The notes under the pieces were generated by a model. It saw nothing but the letters and a program-made list of their open reading frames with translations, had not been told where the DNA came from and did no database searches. 64,000 nt of DNA from Fomes fomentarius. Its lineage: Eukaryota > Basidiomycota > Agaricomycetes > Polyporales > Polyporaceae. The stretch lies in the NCBI GenBank assembly GCA_022606135.1, contig JABYQN010000005.1, forward strand, positions 1,612,001 to 1,676,000, given 5' to 3'. Both the position numbers and the translations under genes were made by a program. Below are positions 1 through 11,199 of this stretch, in pieces (the stretch's first letter is position 1; the number at the start of each line of letters is the position of its first letter).

Positions 1-1353
1 GAGTGGCGAGTTTGGTGAGAAGAGATGTAATGATAGCCGCAGCACCCTTGGGTAGCCGACCGTCTTCCATTGCCTCAACCCATAGCGGCAGGCGAGCCTG
101 TATCCCCTGATCCTTGATATTGGCATGGAGGTACTCCGACTCAATGGCCTGTATACCGGGATACCTGCACAAGTATGAGGTTGCTCGGCATGAGTGGACC
201 AAGAAGGAAGCACTGATTTGTAACGAACAAGCAAGTGAACGAAGAGAAGATCTCTTCGAGGATGTTATGAGGAGATAGCCTTGCTTTGATGGCATCCGCA
301 GCCCTTGCTTTCAACGATACAATATCGTACTATTCACGAGTAAGTCTGCACGGTTATGCACGAGGCAGCGAGATCCTCACCTTCTCTGCGAGGCGATACA
401 TGGACTTGGGAGAGCACGTCGGGATTTCCACAGGAATCGGTTTTCCCGGGCGAGTCTTGTGTTCAGATTTCAGCGGAGCGAAGTCGAGTTCGTGAAAATA
501 TGTGTAGAATATGAAGGCTTTCCATCTAAAGCATCCTCAATGAGTTACGAGAGATGAAATTTCGCTTGGTATCGATATCAGTTCGAGTCAGACGCACGTG
601 TTGTATGCAATGTCATCGAGAAAGACAACGCGGCCCGGCTTCGATACACTGGGGACCCCAGTCTGCTTTGCATCATCTTCTCCTTGGATCCCCAAGTTAT
701 CTAGGATGCCCTTCTGTCAATCCAATCAGAAACTTGACTGTGTACGTTTGCTGAAGCTCAGACACACCTCACTCCCTTCTTTCTGCTGTTCCCTTCGCCC
801 TTCTGGACTGTCCACTGAGTGAGTCGGTGACTCATCTCTCTCCTCATCTTCAAGGTCGCTGTCAGACTCGTAATCGTAGCAGTCGGTCGTACTAGGCTTT
901 GTCGGCGGATATGCCGCATTCATGTCAAGAATGCTGCTTTCCGAGAAACCCGCGGCGAATACTTGCGTCGCAAAGGTCAGAAGTTGAGCACCCAAACCAG
1001 AACATGGCAAGCTCACCATAGTCAAAGTGAGATGATGCCTTGCGAATCATCGTGCTATTGGCGAAAAGGGGGAGTGGGGTATTCACACTTCCACTCTGGG
1101 TACGCCGCGAAAAGGCGAAGAATTTCACGTCCTCAAAGCATTGGCCAGTGACACTAGCGAGCAACGCGGCGCGATGAACCTGCTCCAGAGGGGTAGAGGC
1201 TAGAGGCATCGGGATAGAGACTGCAGACGTGACTTTGTTGTCCGTGACATCCAACAATGCCGCCTTCGCTCGCTCGTCTGCCTTCCGAGCAAGCAATTGC
1301 TCGCGTTTGGTCATTTTCTTATTTTTGAGGCGAGCCGACTCGGTAGCGTCCAT
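1..1353 (-). CDS. BTB/POZ-like protein, array copy A (3' end outside window)
   Basis: First (most downstream) member of a minus-strand tandem family. I can place six exons: 1353-1017, 961-768, 713-598, 525-381, 329-229 and 164 to beyond base 1. All junctions are GT/AG and in phase. The start is the ATG at 1353. Family marks in order are FEDVKFFAFSRR, then PLPLFANS, then an acidic YDYESDSDLED stretch, then VVFLDDIAY, FAPLKSE, CSPKSMYRLAEK, and a C-terminal helical part (LPLWVEAMEDGRLPKG). The fold order resembles the BTB/POZ-like proteins expanded in mushroom-forming fungi, which often act as protein-interaction or ubiquitin-ligase adaptors; that function is inference. The Cys-rich tail expected after the last visible residues lies outside the window. 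No stops or frameshifts in the visible part. Confidence 0.7.
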
Positions 1354-1879
1354 AGTAAGGTGTGGGTAAGCTCGGTGCGAATGGGATGAATGAGGAGCCT
1401 GCCTTGGGATAGTCGGTATATATGTATTAATCCGAGACCATGTACGTACTCTCGCCGGAGCGTAGCGAGAATGCTGCGGTAGATTGGTTGGATCATCTGA
1501 TACTCGCCAAGGACAACATGCCTTCTCTGACAAGCTTATAGACAGGCTTCGAACGTACTGGCAAGATTTGAAAGGCATAACGCAAATGATCATAAGCGAC
1601 TTCTCTCTCTCTCCGCCGCGTGATGGCTTCTGATGCCTTCATATGACCTTGCGGATGTATTCAGGTTCCCGGACGCCTACAATTGTAAAGAGCTTCCTGA
1701 CATTCGCGCTGAATGCTGGGAAATGAGTTGGAGAGCGTATACAAACAAATCGGATTGACGATAGGAATCGATTCATTGTTGACATGATGGATACAAGGGG
1801 TAATAAAGTTCTGACCATATTACTGCTCATCGTATCAGCGCTTATTGATCATTAGCGCAGCTGCACTGAAACTATGGGA
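1354..1879. other. Intergenic, upstream of BTB copy A
   Basis: Contains the presumed promoter of copy A. No coding signal is convincing on either strand, and I did not recognise BTB-family exons here. Confidence 0.4.
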
Positions 1880-2742
1880 GACTCAGATCATATGAGACGG
1901 CCGCATGACGCTCTCGGCAGAACCCTGTTTGAGAGCCATAACGGCGTGTTGAGCTGAATACGTCTAAGTACAGCCTACAAAGAAGTATGCACATACGTAC
2001 CGTCTTTCGGATACTACTACGTGCTTCCAAGACATGACATGGAAGGACAGGCGACAGAGTCTCAGGCTCAACAAAATCTCCACAGCTTTCCCTAGTACAA
2101 TGTCAATATCATACTCGATTTCAAGGTTATACTCATGCCCTGCTGCAGTACCTCGCTAGACACCGAGGCAGAACTTGAATGAGTTGGTCGGACAGAGTGC
2201 TTGATCATCTTCGAGTCCAAGTCGCGCTGTCACCCTGTTTACGCTTTGGATCATCTCAATTTGGTCATAATTAACTGAGTGAGATGATCTTTCTTGGATG
2301 ATAATGCGGGATGCAGCTTTCTCCAACGCGAGTATACGAAGAACTTGACATCTTCGAATGACTATCCCGACATGCTAGCGAGCAGTGCCGCACGCTGAGC
2401 TTGGTCGCGTGATGGGTGAGAGACACGGATCAAGGAAGGAAGACTAGGGGTTGCGACTAGTGAGTGTCGAGCGTGTTCAGCTGGCTGTGCACTTGAGGCC
2501 ATTGAAACGTCCCCCGCAGCTGGCGTTGAAGGTCCATTCTCAGCTTCAGTACACTGAACTCTTGGGGCCAGTAACCTCTCTTGTTTTAATAACTGCTTCG
2601 AAGTAAGAGTTCCCAGCTCAGAAGAAGCTGAGAAACGGCGAATGAAGGAGCAATACAAGGCTGGGGAGTCGAAAGCGTGTGCACGTCCTCCACTTGTGAT
2701 TGAAGTTTGATAAGGTTCAGACTCGTGGTCTACGCGTGTCAT
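1880..2742 (-). pseudogene. Broken 5' fragment of a BTB-like gene, array copy B
   Basis: An ATG at 2742 opens a 126-codon frame whose end (RDQAQRAALLASMSG) matches the segment just before the FEDVKFF motif in the other copies. The next in-frame codon is TAG (about 2365), and directly after it the motif continues in frame as SFEDVKFFVYSR. The sequence then degenerates: a rest of the PLPLFANS/IRK segment is seen near 2000-2050 and the GFAESVM segment near 1890-1930 only with frame changes. The second half of the family (FAPLKS, SPKSMYR, C-terminal helices) is absent. It reads as a duplicated and decayed copy closest to copy D. An alternative is a spliced gene that avoids the stop, but the missing 3' half makes that unlikely. 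Confidence 0.65.
2128..2185. repeat. Diverged repeat shared with 4862-4945
   Basis: The run TGCCCTGCTGCAGTACC followed shortly by TAGACACCGAGGCAGAAC and TTGA recurs, with a few changes and an insertion, at about 4868-4940. It marks a duplicated segment within the BTB array. Confidence 0.45.
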
Positions 2743-3221
2743 ATTCGCTTTATGAGATACATACCGACGAGGTCAAGGTCTTCGAAGATGACCGTTGGAC
2801 CGCCGGTGGGAGCCAGACTACCGCAGCATTCTCTGGGTGCTACGGTTGCAGACTTCCCACTGCACTGCCATGACTCGATTGGGACATCGCGAAGGTCTGT
2901 TTGTTAATCGTAAATGGGTGCAGTAGTGTCCCATCTCAACCAGTGGCAATTGGCAGGTGGATCTTGAAGTGTCAACGACACGATGAGGGGAAGAGGATCG
3001 AGTTCTTGGTCTTGGCGCAACGGTAGTTGAGGCGTCTAACTATTGTACCAGCCATCGCAGGCCCGGGCGCATGGTTTGATGCCGTACTATCTCACCACAC
3101 AGGAAGTACCACGTCGTAGACTTATTGCTTGCTGCCTTTCAACGTTGATCAAACGGTGCTCGTCAAACATGCTTTCCATTCACAAAATCAAACTGCAAAC
3201 AGTGCCAGTGGCCCAACATAA
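2743..3221. other. Intergenic between BTB copies B and C
   Basis: Holds the 3' flank of copy C and the upstream flank of copy B. Nothing else recognised. Confidence 0.4.
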
Positions 3222-4647
3222 CTAGAAGCCTGAAAAGGCTGAGCCGAAGCCTGAGCCCCTCGTCGAGGATCCTCCTGTCGCGTTGGAAAGCTTCCGTATA
3301 AGCGTAACAAGAGGTATGCTGACATGAGGCAAATCTCCGTTTACTGCCATGTCCATCCACATTGACAGCTCTGACAAGCAAGCAGGATCGTTGCAGTGAT
3401 TGGTGATATATTGAGCTTCCATATTGATTATGTCCGGGTACCTTTGACACAGATTCAGTCTGCGGAAGAAATGACTATTATGTGCTATAAATACCTAGAG
3501 GTGAAGCGTGAAAACAGCTCCCTCAGAGCAATGCTGGGAGTCATTTGAGACCTGAGGTTGTTGAATGCGAGCGTCTTGAGAGCGGTCATGCCATACTATT
3601 ACACAACATATCCAGCAATCGGGTATGATCCGAGGCTGATATAGACTTACTTTATCCGCCAATCGATACATAGACTTGGGAGAACAGGTTAGTGAGGGCA
3701 GCTTGGAACAGCGTTCATCCCGGCGAGATCGTAGAGGAGCGAAGTTGATCTCTCCAGTGTATGTATAGGCAAGAAGTGCCTTGAAGCTGGAGGTGGAATA
3801 ATGTCAACGCGTTGGTATTAAATAACCAATTTTAGTCTATACCCACGTCCGAAGAGAAGCATCGCTGATGAGGACAGAATGGCGGACAGGAATGAGGTTC
3901 GATGGAGGCTGCGAAGATGGTGAACGTGGTTGCTAGTATATCATGAGAAACAGAGGACAGAAAAAACGAGTTATAGAGGGAAAATTACCACACATACACC
4001 AGGTTCACTACTTTCAACGTCCCTTCCCTGGCAGACATTGTGAGACGAAGTACAAAGGCATCAGGCTGATCACTAACCCGTACAACGAGACCGTCCTGAT
4101 CATCAATACCAATGGAGGGCTTGACAGTGCTTTCTTTCTCCTTCTCCCCAGAAAGATCGCCAAGAGCATGGGGCACGTCTGTAGCTTCATCTTCAAGGTC
4201 GCTATCCGACTCGTAGCCATACTCGGATGCCAACGCCTCTCTGGTCCCTTCGACATGCATGGGCTCGCAGCTCTCAGCGAAGCCGCCTGAAAGCACTGTG
4301 ATATTAGATATCAGCATGTCTTCACAGCGAGGCCGGGATATAAGATGTCCATCATGCATACAAGTTTTGAAATACTCGGCAACCTCCACTAAGACCTCAC
4401 TGTTGGCATATACAGGAAGCGGACAAGACACACTTGCACCATCTCGGGTCCGGCAAGAGAATAGAGAGAAACGAGTGTCAATGAAGATCCCCGTAGTAAT
4501 CGATCGTTCTAGGGCCGATTGGGTTCGTTTTTTAAGTATGCCCGCTTCTTTACTGTCGCTCGCCACAGTGGGTGAAGAGGAAGTCGCTTGAGCGACAGGA
4601 GTGGCAACAGGAGTCACTTGGCCAAAGATCGCTACGAAAGTGGTCAT
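3222..4647 (-). CDS. BTB/POZ-like protein, array copy C
   Basis: Complete model of 371 residues in six exons: 4647-4362, 4286-4000, 3932-3847, 3786-3651, 3595-3495 and 3441-3222; phases match copies A, D and E, and the fifth exon is exactly 101 nt in every copy. Recognisable parts are CPLPVYANS, EYGYESDSDLEDE, VLISDASLRT, FAPLRS, CSPKSMYRLADK and RELFSRFTSRYPD. It is the most divergent copy: the FEDVKFFAFSRR motif is reduced to FIDTRFSLFSCR, and the C-terminus lacks the cysteine pairs of copies D and E, ending instead in a Gly/Ser tail (GSGFGSAFSGF). Likely a protein-interaction adaptor by family; the role is not known. Confidence 0.7.
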
Positions 4648-5302
4648 TGAGCGAGTTACACCAGCTGTACTTAGCCTTTAGTGAAGATACTGGATGACGC
4701 ACCACTGCCGCCGCCAGTCCCGCCAGGTGGCAGGTTGCCAAACAGGCTACTGGAGTTCCAGTTGGAGCCGCTTTTTTTCGGAGGCATGCTGGCATGAAAG
4801 TACGGGCCGTAGAGCTTCAACAAAAGGTCCACAGCTCATCACCCTACAATCTATTAAATATATGATCATGCCCTGCCGCAGCACCTCCCCTCTACCACGT
4901 GTACCCTGGGCTACTAGACGCCGAGGAAGAACCTTGATATGAGATGGGACCAGAAAGCAGCTAGATGAACAGACAGGCCTGAACGTTGATTGGCACTAGC
5001 AGTTAGATAAAATTCGAGACTCGCTTGTGCAAAGTGTGATCGCTTGAGCCACGGAATGTAGTATTGAGACTCATACAGGTTGACTCGATGCCAAGTAATT
5101 GCAGACCCTCACTTCAAGTTCATAGATTACTTAGCCTGATCAACCGTCTGACAAACTTGGCAGTGGCACGGCGGCGGCCAGCGACTATTGATCCTGAGCA
5201 TCTGCTTGGATATTAAATGGCACTCAGGCTCAGCCCGTCAAATCGTCTTGCCTAGTACATAGTTGACCAGGCTCGACGATACCCCAAACACGAGGCCGTC
5301 GT
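4648..5302. other. Upstream flank of BTB copy C, with duplicated repeat
   Basis: Contains the promoter side of copy C and the downstream side of copy D. The repeat related to 2128-2185 lies at about 4862-4945. An open frame of about 80 codons at 4550-4795 has no family resemblance and was not called. Confidence 0.4.
4874..4885 (-). promoter_or_regulatory. Shared upstream 12-mer of BTB copy C
   Basis: On the minus strand GGTGCTGCGGCA, 227 bp upstream of the copy C start codon. The same core precedes copies D and E. Regulatory role is inference. Confidence 0.3.
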
Positions 5303-6745
5303 CTATACATACTTCTTGCAATGTTTACAGTAATTCGAAGGAATCCGCGAACATGATGGACAATTCGCAGCTCCTGGTTGTGCCGTAGTCAACCTCGAGA
5401 TCAGAGACGCGACCGCCTTACTAGCTGCAACGGGAAGCCTTCCTTGCGACAAGTAGTCAATCCATACAGAAAGCTCTTGCATCACAGCTGGCTTGCCTAA
5501 AATGCTGTGAAGGTAGCCGACCTCAAGCTCCTGCAGTTCGGCATGCCTAGGGTGATACGAATCAACACTGTGTTCAATCTCAACAGGAAAGATAATGAAG
5601 CATACAAAGACGTAAAGGGCGAGAATAGTTCCGTGAATATATTGTCCGGTGATAGTTTCGACTGGATGTCAGCAACGGCCTTGGTCTTCAGCTCCTTAAT
5701 GTCATACTGGAATAAAGATTCGTGAGCTATGTTTCCAATCACTCTCCACGAGAGAGCGTCACCTTCTCAGCAAGACGGTACATTGACTTTGGGGAGCACT
5801 CTGGTGGATTGAATGCGCCCGGGCCGGCGGTATCCTTGCCCTTGTCCGAAGTGGCGTTCTGCTGAGACTTCAATGGGGCGAACGAGATGGTATCAAAGTA
5901 TGTGTAGTAGATAAATGCACGCCACCTGCCAGCACAGTGTAAGGTGTTGGAAAACGCGAGCACGAAAGCAAGAATGTCGCAACTGACGCACGTTCTGTAA
6001 GCTACATCCTCAAGAAACACAATCCGACCGGGCCTTCCGGACGCGACATGGCGTGCTCCAGCGTCTGAGCCTCTGAGTGCTCCTTGGGGCCTAACGGGGT
6101 TGTCCTGATAGTTCAAACGTTACTTTACAGCGCAGTTCAAGCAAGGACGAAATAACACACGGAGTCTTCCAGGCGTGGTTCCCTATCTTCATCCTCAGCT
6201 GTGGATGCAATAGGACGAGGCTCGTCTTCTGAGTCTTCTATGTCACTATCGTCCGCATAATCATAGTGGTCAAGGGCAGCGGGACGATCAGATGGATAGC
6301 CCTCGTTTAGATCGGCCATGACGCTCTCGGCAAAACCCTGTGTGAGGACTGGAACGTGTTGAGCTTCCTATGCCTGCAGACAGAGAAGCAGAAACATGCG
6401 TACCCATGTCAAAATGTGGCGCCGTCTTCCGGATACACGTGCTGTTCCCGAAGAGTGGCATTGGGGCGACAACCTTGCCCTGGCTGGTGCGACGTGAGAA
6501 AGCGAAGAACTTGACGTCCTCGAAGCCACCTCCATCGATGCTTGCAGTAATTGCGTATCGCGATACCTGGTCTCTAGTCATTGATTCCAGCGACAGAAGT
6601 GCTGTGGTAAAGGAGGTGAGATCATAGGCGATTATAGTGGTCGTGGGGTACACTCACTAGGCCGGCTGGTTGACTGCTTGTGCTTGTGTACGGGAGGAGG
6701 CTTTGAGGGTGGCTGGCTCTGAGAGGTCCCGTCCTGAGGCACCAT
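5303..6745 (-). CDS. BTB/POZ-like protein, array copy D
   Basis: Complete 364-residue model in seven exons: 6745-6658, 6601-6404, 6348-6161, 6104-5992, 5925-5763, 5706-5606 and 5546-5303. The first exon encodes a Pro/Ser-rich leader starting MVPQDGTSQSQ; the rest has the family signature FEDVKFFAFSRR, GFAESVM, HYDYADDSDIED, RIVFLEDVAYRT, FAPLKSQ, CSPKSMYRLAEK and ELFSPFTSL. The C-terminus carries two Cys pairs (CPSC and CKHC, 10 residues apart) that could bind zinc. Compared with copy A, the leader is separated by an extra intron. Intact, no stops. Function unknown; an adaptor role is inferred from the BTB-like fold. Confidence 0.75.
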
Positions 6746-7322
6746 CCTTGGTGGAAGGAAGGATCAGGATAGGTGACGAATGAAGGCGAGATGTGACTAT
6801 AAGTAAGACGCAGAAGGCTTCGATCGATTGCCACAGCACCGTGGATGTACATCACACCCTCGATGACATTACATGCGACGTCGAGCAAATACGAGATCGC
6901 TATTTCAATTGTACCACATTCTGAAAGGAAAGGCATGTAATTCGGCGTGCGGGAGCTTCGATTTCTTTGCGGTCTGTAGAACAGGGGCGTTCACTTTTTC
7001 GCGCTGAACTGGAGGATCGGATCGGTCCGGTCTGACATTACCGCAGCACCAGCGTGAGTGTGAGCAATCGGCACTACGACTCACTTGCGTCTCCAGTGCC
7101 GCGCGTTGGGACATGAGGCCACCACCATGATGACGGAGCCGATCGAAAGGCTAGGTGTCAAGCTAACGGAGTAGACCATATGTTATATACCGATCTCTTC
7201 AACGATTTGTGCTGCAATGTGTATGGGACCACCTTCATTCTGCACTTCTCCAACCATCTATTCACACTGTCTGAAGTCCTAGAGTGAGCATATCAATTTT
7301 CGAAGACGACACGGAATCATAC
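6746..7322. other. Intergenic between BTB copies D and E
   Basis: Contains the promoter side of copy D, including the shared element at 7039-7050. A 69-codon open frame on the minus strand (6905-7114) was not convincing. Confidence 0.4.
7039..7050 (-). promoter_or_regulatory. Shared upstream 12-mer of BTB copy D
   Basis: On the minus strand GGTGCTGCGGTA, 294 bp upstream of the copy D start codon. Confidence 0.3.
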
Positions 7323-8781
7323 CTATTCGATCCGACGACCGCAGGAGCCGCATGTAATAATGACTGATGCTTTGCAACCACGACTGCACTTCTGCAGCCG
7401 ACCTGCCGATGCCATTTTCTCGAACAGTTTAGCAAAGACGGCCGAGGCGCCATCCGGAAGTTCTCCTTTCTCAAGAAGCTGGAGCCATTTTGGTAGACCC
7501 GACAGTAGAGCATCCGACTCTTTGATGTGGTCGAACAGAAAGGTCATTTCCAACTCGATTATGTCAGGATGCCTGATACAACAGTGTCTCTGTCAGCAAG
7601 AGCATGGCGTAGCCTTATATGAGGACTCACATAACCGTGAATGGCGAGAACAACTCAGTCAAGATATCATGAACGGTGAGCTTGGATCTGATGTCTTCCG
7701 CTGCTTTCCACTTCAGCCCCTTGACCCCGTACTGCTCGCCATAGATGCATAAGTCTTTGTGAAAGGAAACAACACAGCAAATCCCTGAGTGTCATACATA
7801 CTTTGTCTGCCAAGCGATACATCGACTTGGGAGAGCAGGAGGGAGGCTTGGATGGCCTTTTCGGTATCTTAGGGCCAGGACCTTCCTTTTTGGGATCCGA
7901 TTTATTGTCGTCAGGACCCTTTTGCGACTTCAGAGTTGCGAAGCACACTTGTCCGAAGTATGCGTAGAATACAAACACTTTCAACCTACAACACATTCAA
8001 GATGAGTGGCACATCAGGCCTATGTCAATCGATGGAGGGATACACACGTTCGGTGAGCAATATTTGAGATGATAATAACCCTACCAGGCCTGGGAGAACC
8101 ACTCGCGAGTGCTTCCTCGTCTTACTTTGGTGTAGGAACACTGCCGGTCTGCCTCTTCTTCTAACAACGCGTGCAGTCAGAGATCTTGAAAGAAGGACGT
8201 CCGTGTGCGTACCTTCGACAGCCCTGTACAAATCGTAGGCTGCTGATCCTTACGAGGCTCCTGCTGCTGCTCTCCGCCTGCCCGTAGCGCTCCTCCGCCC
8301 CGTTGATCATCTGCTGAGACTGGTAGAGGCGACGGTAAGAGTCGTTCTTCAGTAGCGCTCGTCGATGAAGTCGGCTCCTCTTCAAGGTCGCTATCATCGG
8401 CATAGAGATACTCATTCTGAAGTATACTGGAGGGCCGAATAGCAGGGGATGGGCGATTCATGTCCGTGATTCCGTCCTCTGCCCCGCTTTGTGTGAGAAC
8501 TGGTAACCCCAGTTAACGTCAGAATGGCCTCCGGCTGATAATGAGCGTGCTAGCCACGTACTGGATTCGAAATGCGACGATGCCGCGAGGATGAGTTTGC
8601 TGTTTGCAAAGATAGGTCTGGGTGTATCGATGTTCCCTGACAGGTCGCGCCGGGAATAGGCGTAGAATCTGACGTCCTCGAAGGGCTCTCCGTTCATACT
8701 CGCCATCATGGCCACTCTGGAGGCCTCCTTATTCATCTCAAGTAGGTCAAGAAAATCCCGTAATGCCATGCTTTCCCCCAT
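7323..8781 (-). CDS. BTB/POZ-like protein, array copy E (one exon with stop or very short intron)
   Basis: Modelled as 8781-8562, 8499-8213, 8160-8126, 8080-8048, 7985-7802, 7731-7631 and 7572-7323, giving 369 residues. Family marks: FEDVRFYAYSRR, NEYLYADDSDLEEE, RVIIISNIAHRT, CSPKSMYRLADK, ELFSPFTV, and a C-terminal tail with CSRGC and CGSC. The exon homologous to exon 4 of copy D contains an in-frame TAA (8124-8122). Removing 8125-8081 as a 45-nt GTAAGA...TAG intron restores the frame; otherwise the gene is a pseudogene by a single stop. Start is at 8781 or 8769. It is the first (most upstream) member of the array. Confidence 0.65.
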
Positions 8782-9137
8782 CTGTGAGCTCGTAAATGCT
8801 AGTACTAGTTCCCAGTTGGGTGGCTTAGGGGTGAGCACTGATATGTGGAAGAGCGGAATCGTGATGATGATGGTATCTGGTTCGCGCTGCCAATAAGTCC
8901 GAGTGACTATGGCTACCGCAGCACCTACCCCACGCCGGCTTCGATGTAGACGCCTCATGGATATCCCATCGAGAGACAAACCTGATACGAACGTGTTATC
9001 GGTCAGATGACAACCGGCGCACAGCAGTACTAAGTAATGATGCATATGGAGTGCCAGTGTTCGGTTATGAGCGCTTAGAATCTCTGCGCTGACCATATAA
9101 CATACGTCCTTATACGTCGCACACTCACACGACACTA
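8782..9137. other. Intergenic, promoter side of BTB copy E
   Basis: Between the copy E start and the stop of the next minus-strand gene. Apart from the 12-mer at 8914-8925 nothing is recognised. Confidence 0.4.
8914..8925 (-). promoter_or_regulatory. Shared upstream 12-mer of BTB copy E
   Basis: On the minus strand GGTGCTGCGGTA, 133 bp upstream of the copy E start codon. Confidence 0.3.
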
Positions 9138-10578
9138 CTATGATGCCTTCTTCCCATCTTCCTTGACATCCTCGCACATCTTCCTCGCCTTCTTGCCTTT
9201 CTCCTCCAACACCTGTAACACCGCCTCGTACGTCTCCTTTACCAGCTTCTGCGCGTCCTCGCTCCTCTCCCTTGACACCTGCACGAATACTTTCACGTCC
9301 GGGATCCGCTTCAGCGCGTCCTCTCCGCCCGGCATGGTGCGTATCCAGCCCTGCATGCTCTCCCAGCCCTGCTCAAGTTGCCTGCTCCCCTCTTCCTCCG
9401 CCTCGCGTGCCTTTGCATGCACAAAGTCGCGTAGCTCATTCGTCTTGTCCTTGTTCTTCGAGAGGTCACCGCCCTGCGCCGCGTCCTTGATGCGCGCGAA
9501 GAGCTCCTGCGTCCCAGAACCGCTGCTAGAGAGCGTCGCGGCGCCTGCAGCGATGAACTTGTCTGCGTTCTCGTTCAGGAATTGCTTGATTTCGGGGACC
9601 TTGTCGAGGTAGGGCGACGCGTCCTTCAGAGCGCGGTCCCACGCGTCTTTGGAGGACGATTGGGCGAAATTGCGTAGTTCCTCTGTCTTCCCTTGGATCA
9701 GTTTTCTGGCTTGGTCAATGCTGTCCTGGGAGAAACCCTTGGAGAAAATGTCGTTGATCTGAATTTGCCTCGGTGAGCTGTTTGTGATGCATCTCGAGGC
9801 GATGTACGCGTACCTGTTGAGTAGTCTCATCGTATATCTTCTTTGCCTCGGGCCCACGCGTCTTCACCAACTTCTGGAACTCGTCGTACCCACCACCAAG
9901 CTTATCCGACAACTGCGGATATCTCTCGCTCAGTGATCCAAACACGTCCTTCCCGATCCCCTTCCCCAGCTCCTCGAGTTCTGCACTACGCTTCCTAAAC
10001 ACGTCGAAGACTTTCATCGCCGCTGTCGCATCGAGGCTACTCGAGTCACGGATGATAGTGCGGATCTCCTCGTACCCGTCCGACACGATGCGATTCACGT
10101 CGTCGCCATGAGAGTCGCGCAGCTCGTCAATGGTGTCAAACGCGGCGTCGACGTGAGGACGCGCTCCGGGGATTATAACGAGGTATGAGTGCGCAAAGTG
10201 ACGGAGCTGGTCTAGGGCCTCGTTCGGGTTCTTCGGCGCCTTTGAGGCGATAGCGTCCTTGGTCTGCTGGTAGTATGCGGACGCCGTGCGGGACGCGTCA
10301 ACTGCTTTCTTCGCCCCGGAAATGTGGTACCATGCATACCCTTTGTTGGCATGGATTAGAACGGGCTGTATACGCGCGGAAAATTGCCTCAGCGTACCTC
10401 CAAGGAGGACCACTGCACCGCCGGCTACCCCGGCTGCTACATGGGGCGTCCCGTAGGATGGTGGGCTCGACGAGCTCGAGGTTGTCTGGAATCTTCGGAA
10501 CATGTTCCTGCCTGCGACCCGGCGGGCGGCGGGTGGGACGTTCTTCGTGGTAGTGCGGAAGACTGCTGAGGCGTACAT
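9138..10578 (-). CDS. Putative mitochondrial membrane-anchored helical protein
   Basis: Two exons, 10578-9814 and 9758-9138, with a GTACGC donor and a phase 0 junction, give 461 residues. The N-terminus is rich in Arg, Ser, Thr and Ala without acidic residues (MYASAVFRTTTKN, then FRRFQTTSS), which fits a mitochondrial presequence; a hydrophobic Ala/Gly/Val stretch around residues 48-62 could be a membrane anchor. The remainder is charged, largely helical and repetitive (IRTIIRDSSS, LRNFAQSSSKDAW, LRDFVHAKAREAEEE), resembling apolipoprotein-like helical repeat proteins of basidiomycetes. I do not know its function. Intact and well coded. Confidence 0.7.
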
Positions 10579-11199
10579 GACGGCTGGATGTATATGGAAT
10601 GGATACGGCGTATATGATACGGAAGAGGGCGCGAGTCCGTTTGCAAGAGCTTTATACGCTCACACGACGCGCCGCCGATGGAGCGTGTCGTAGTCGCGTC
10701 ACTGACGTCGATGGTCTGACCACTGACGCTACGTCATCGTCGTGCACTGGCGGCTTCAAGGATTCGATTCGGTTTGATACATCTCCTCCTATACATGGGC
10801 TGTGCCTAAGTATGTCATAAGTGTATGTTTCCCAAACACCAAATGCGGTAGTTTGAGTAGTCCAACGTCTGTGTGGCAGATTTACGGGGCAGCCTTGTGA
10901 GCATACAATCCTTGAGCAGTATTGTTCATATCGCTGACAGACATGTTGTAGACTTTCCTGATCGGCGGCTTCGAAGTAGCCCATAGACCCGCACTTGCCG
11001 AGGCCCCCGTGCTCGTTCATTCTCAGAAAGCAGAGAACGGCATACAGACAATCGCGAAGATCGAAGGGGGACACCTGTCCATCGACACTGACATTGAGTT
11101 GGTCGAGTGTGCCCTCGGGAACCCCCGATGGTGCAGGACCTCGCGCGCCGCATTCGAGGACACGGTGCGCCCGGGGGTGTACATACGAACCAGCCGTAG
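10579..11199. other. Intergenic between mitochondrial protein gene and SDR remnant
   Basis: Both strands are open over long stretches but no recognisable protein appears. Probably promoter of the 9138-10578 gene plus decayed sequence. Confidence 0.35.

Noticed and set aside
9163..9612. 149-codon plus-strand open frame rich in Ser
   Set aside because: Antisense of the mitochondrial helical protein gene.
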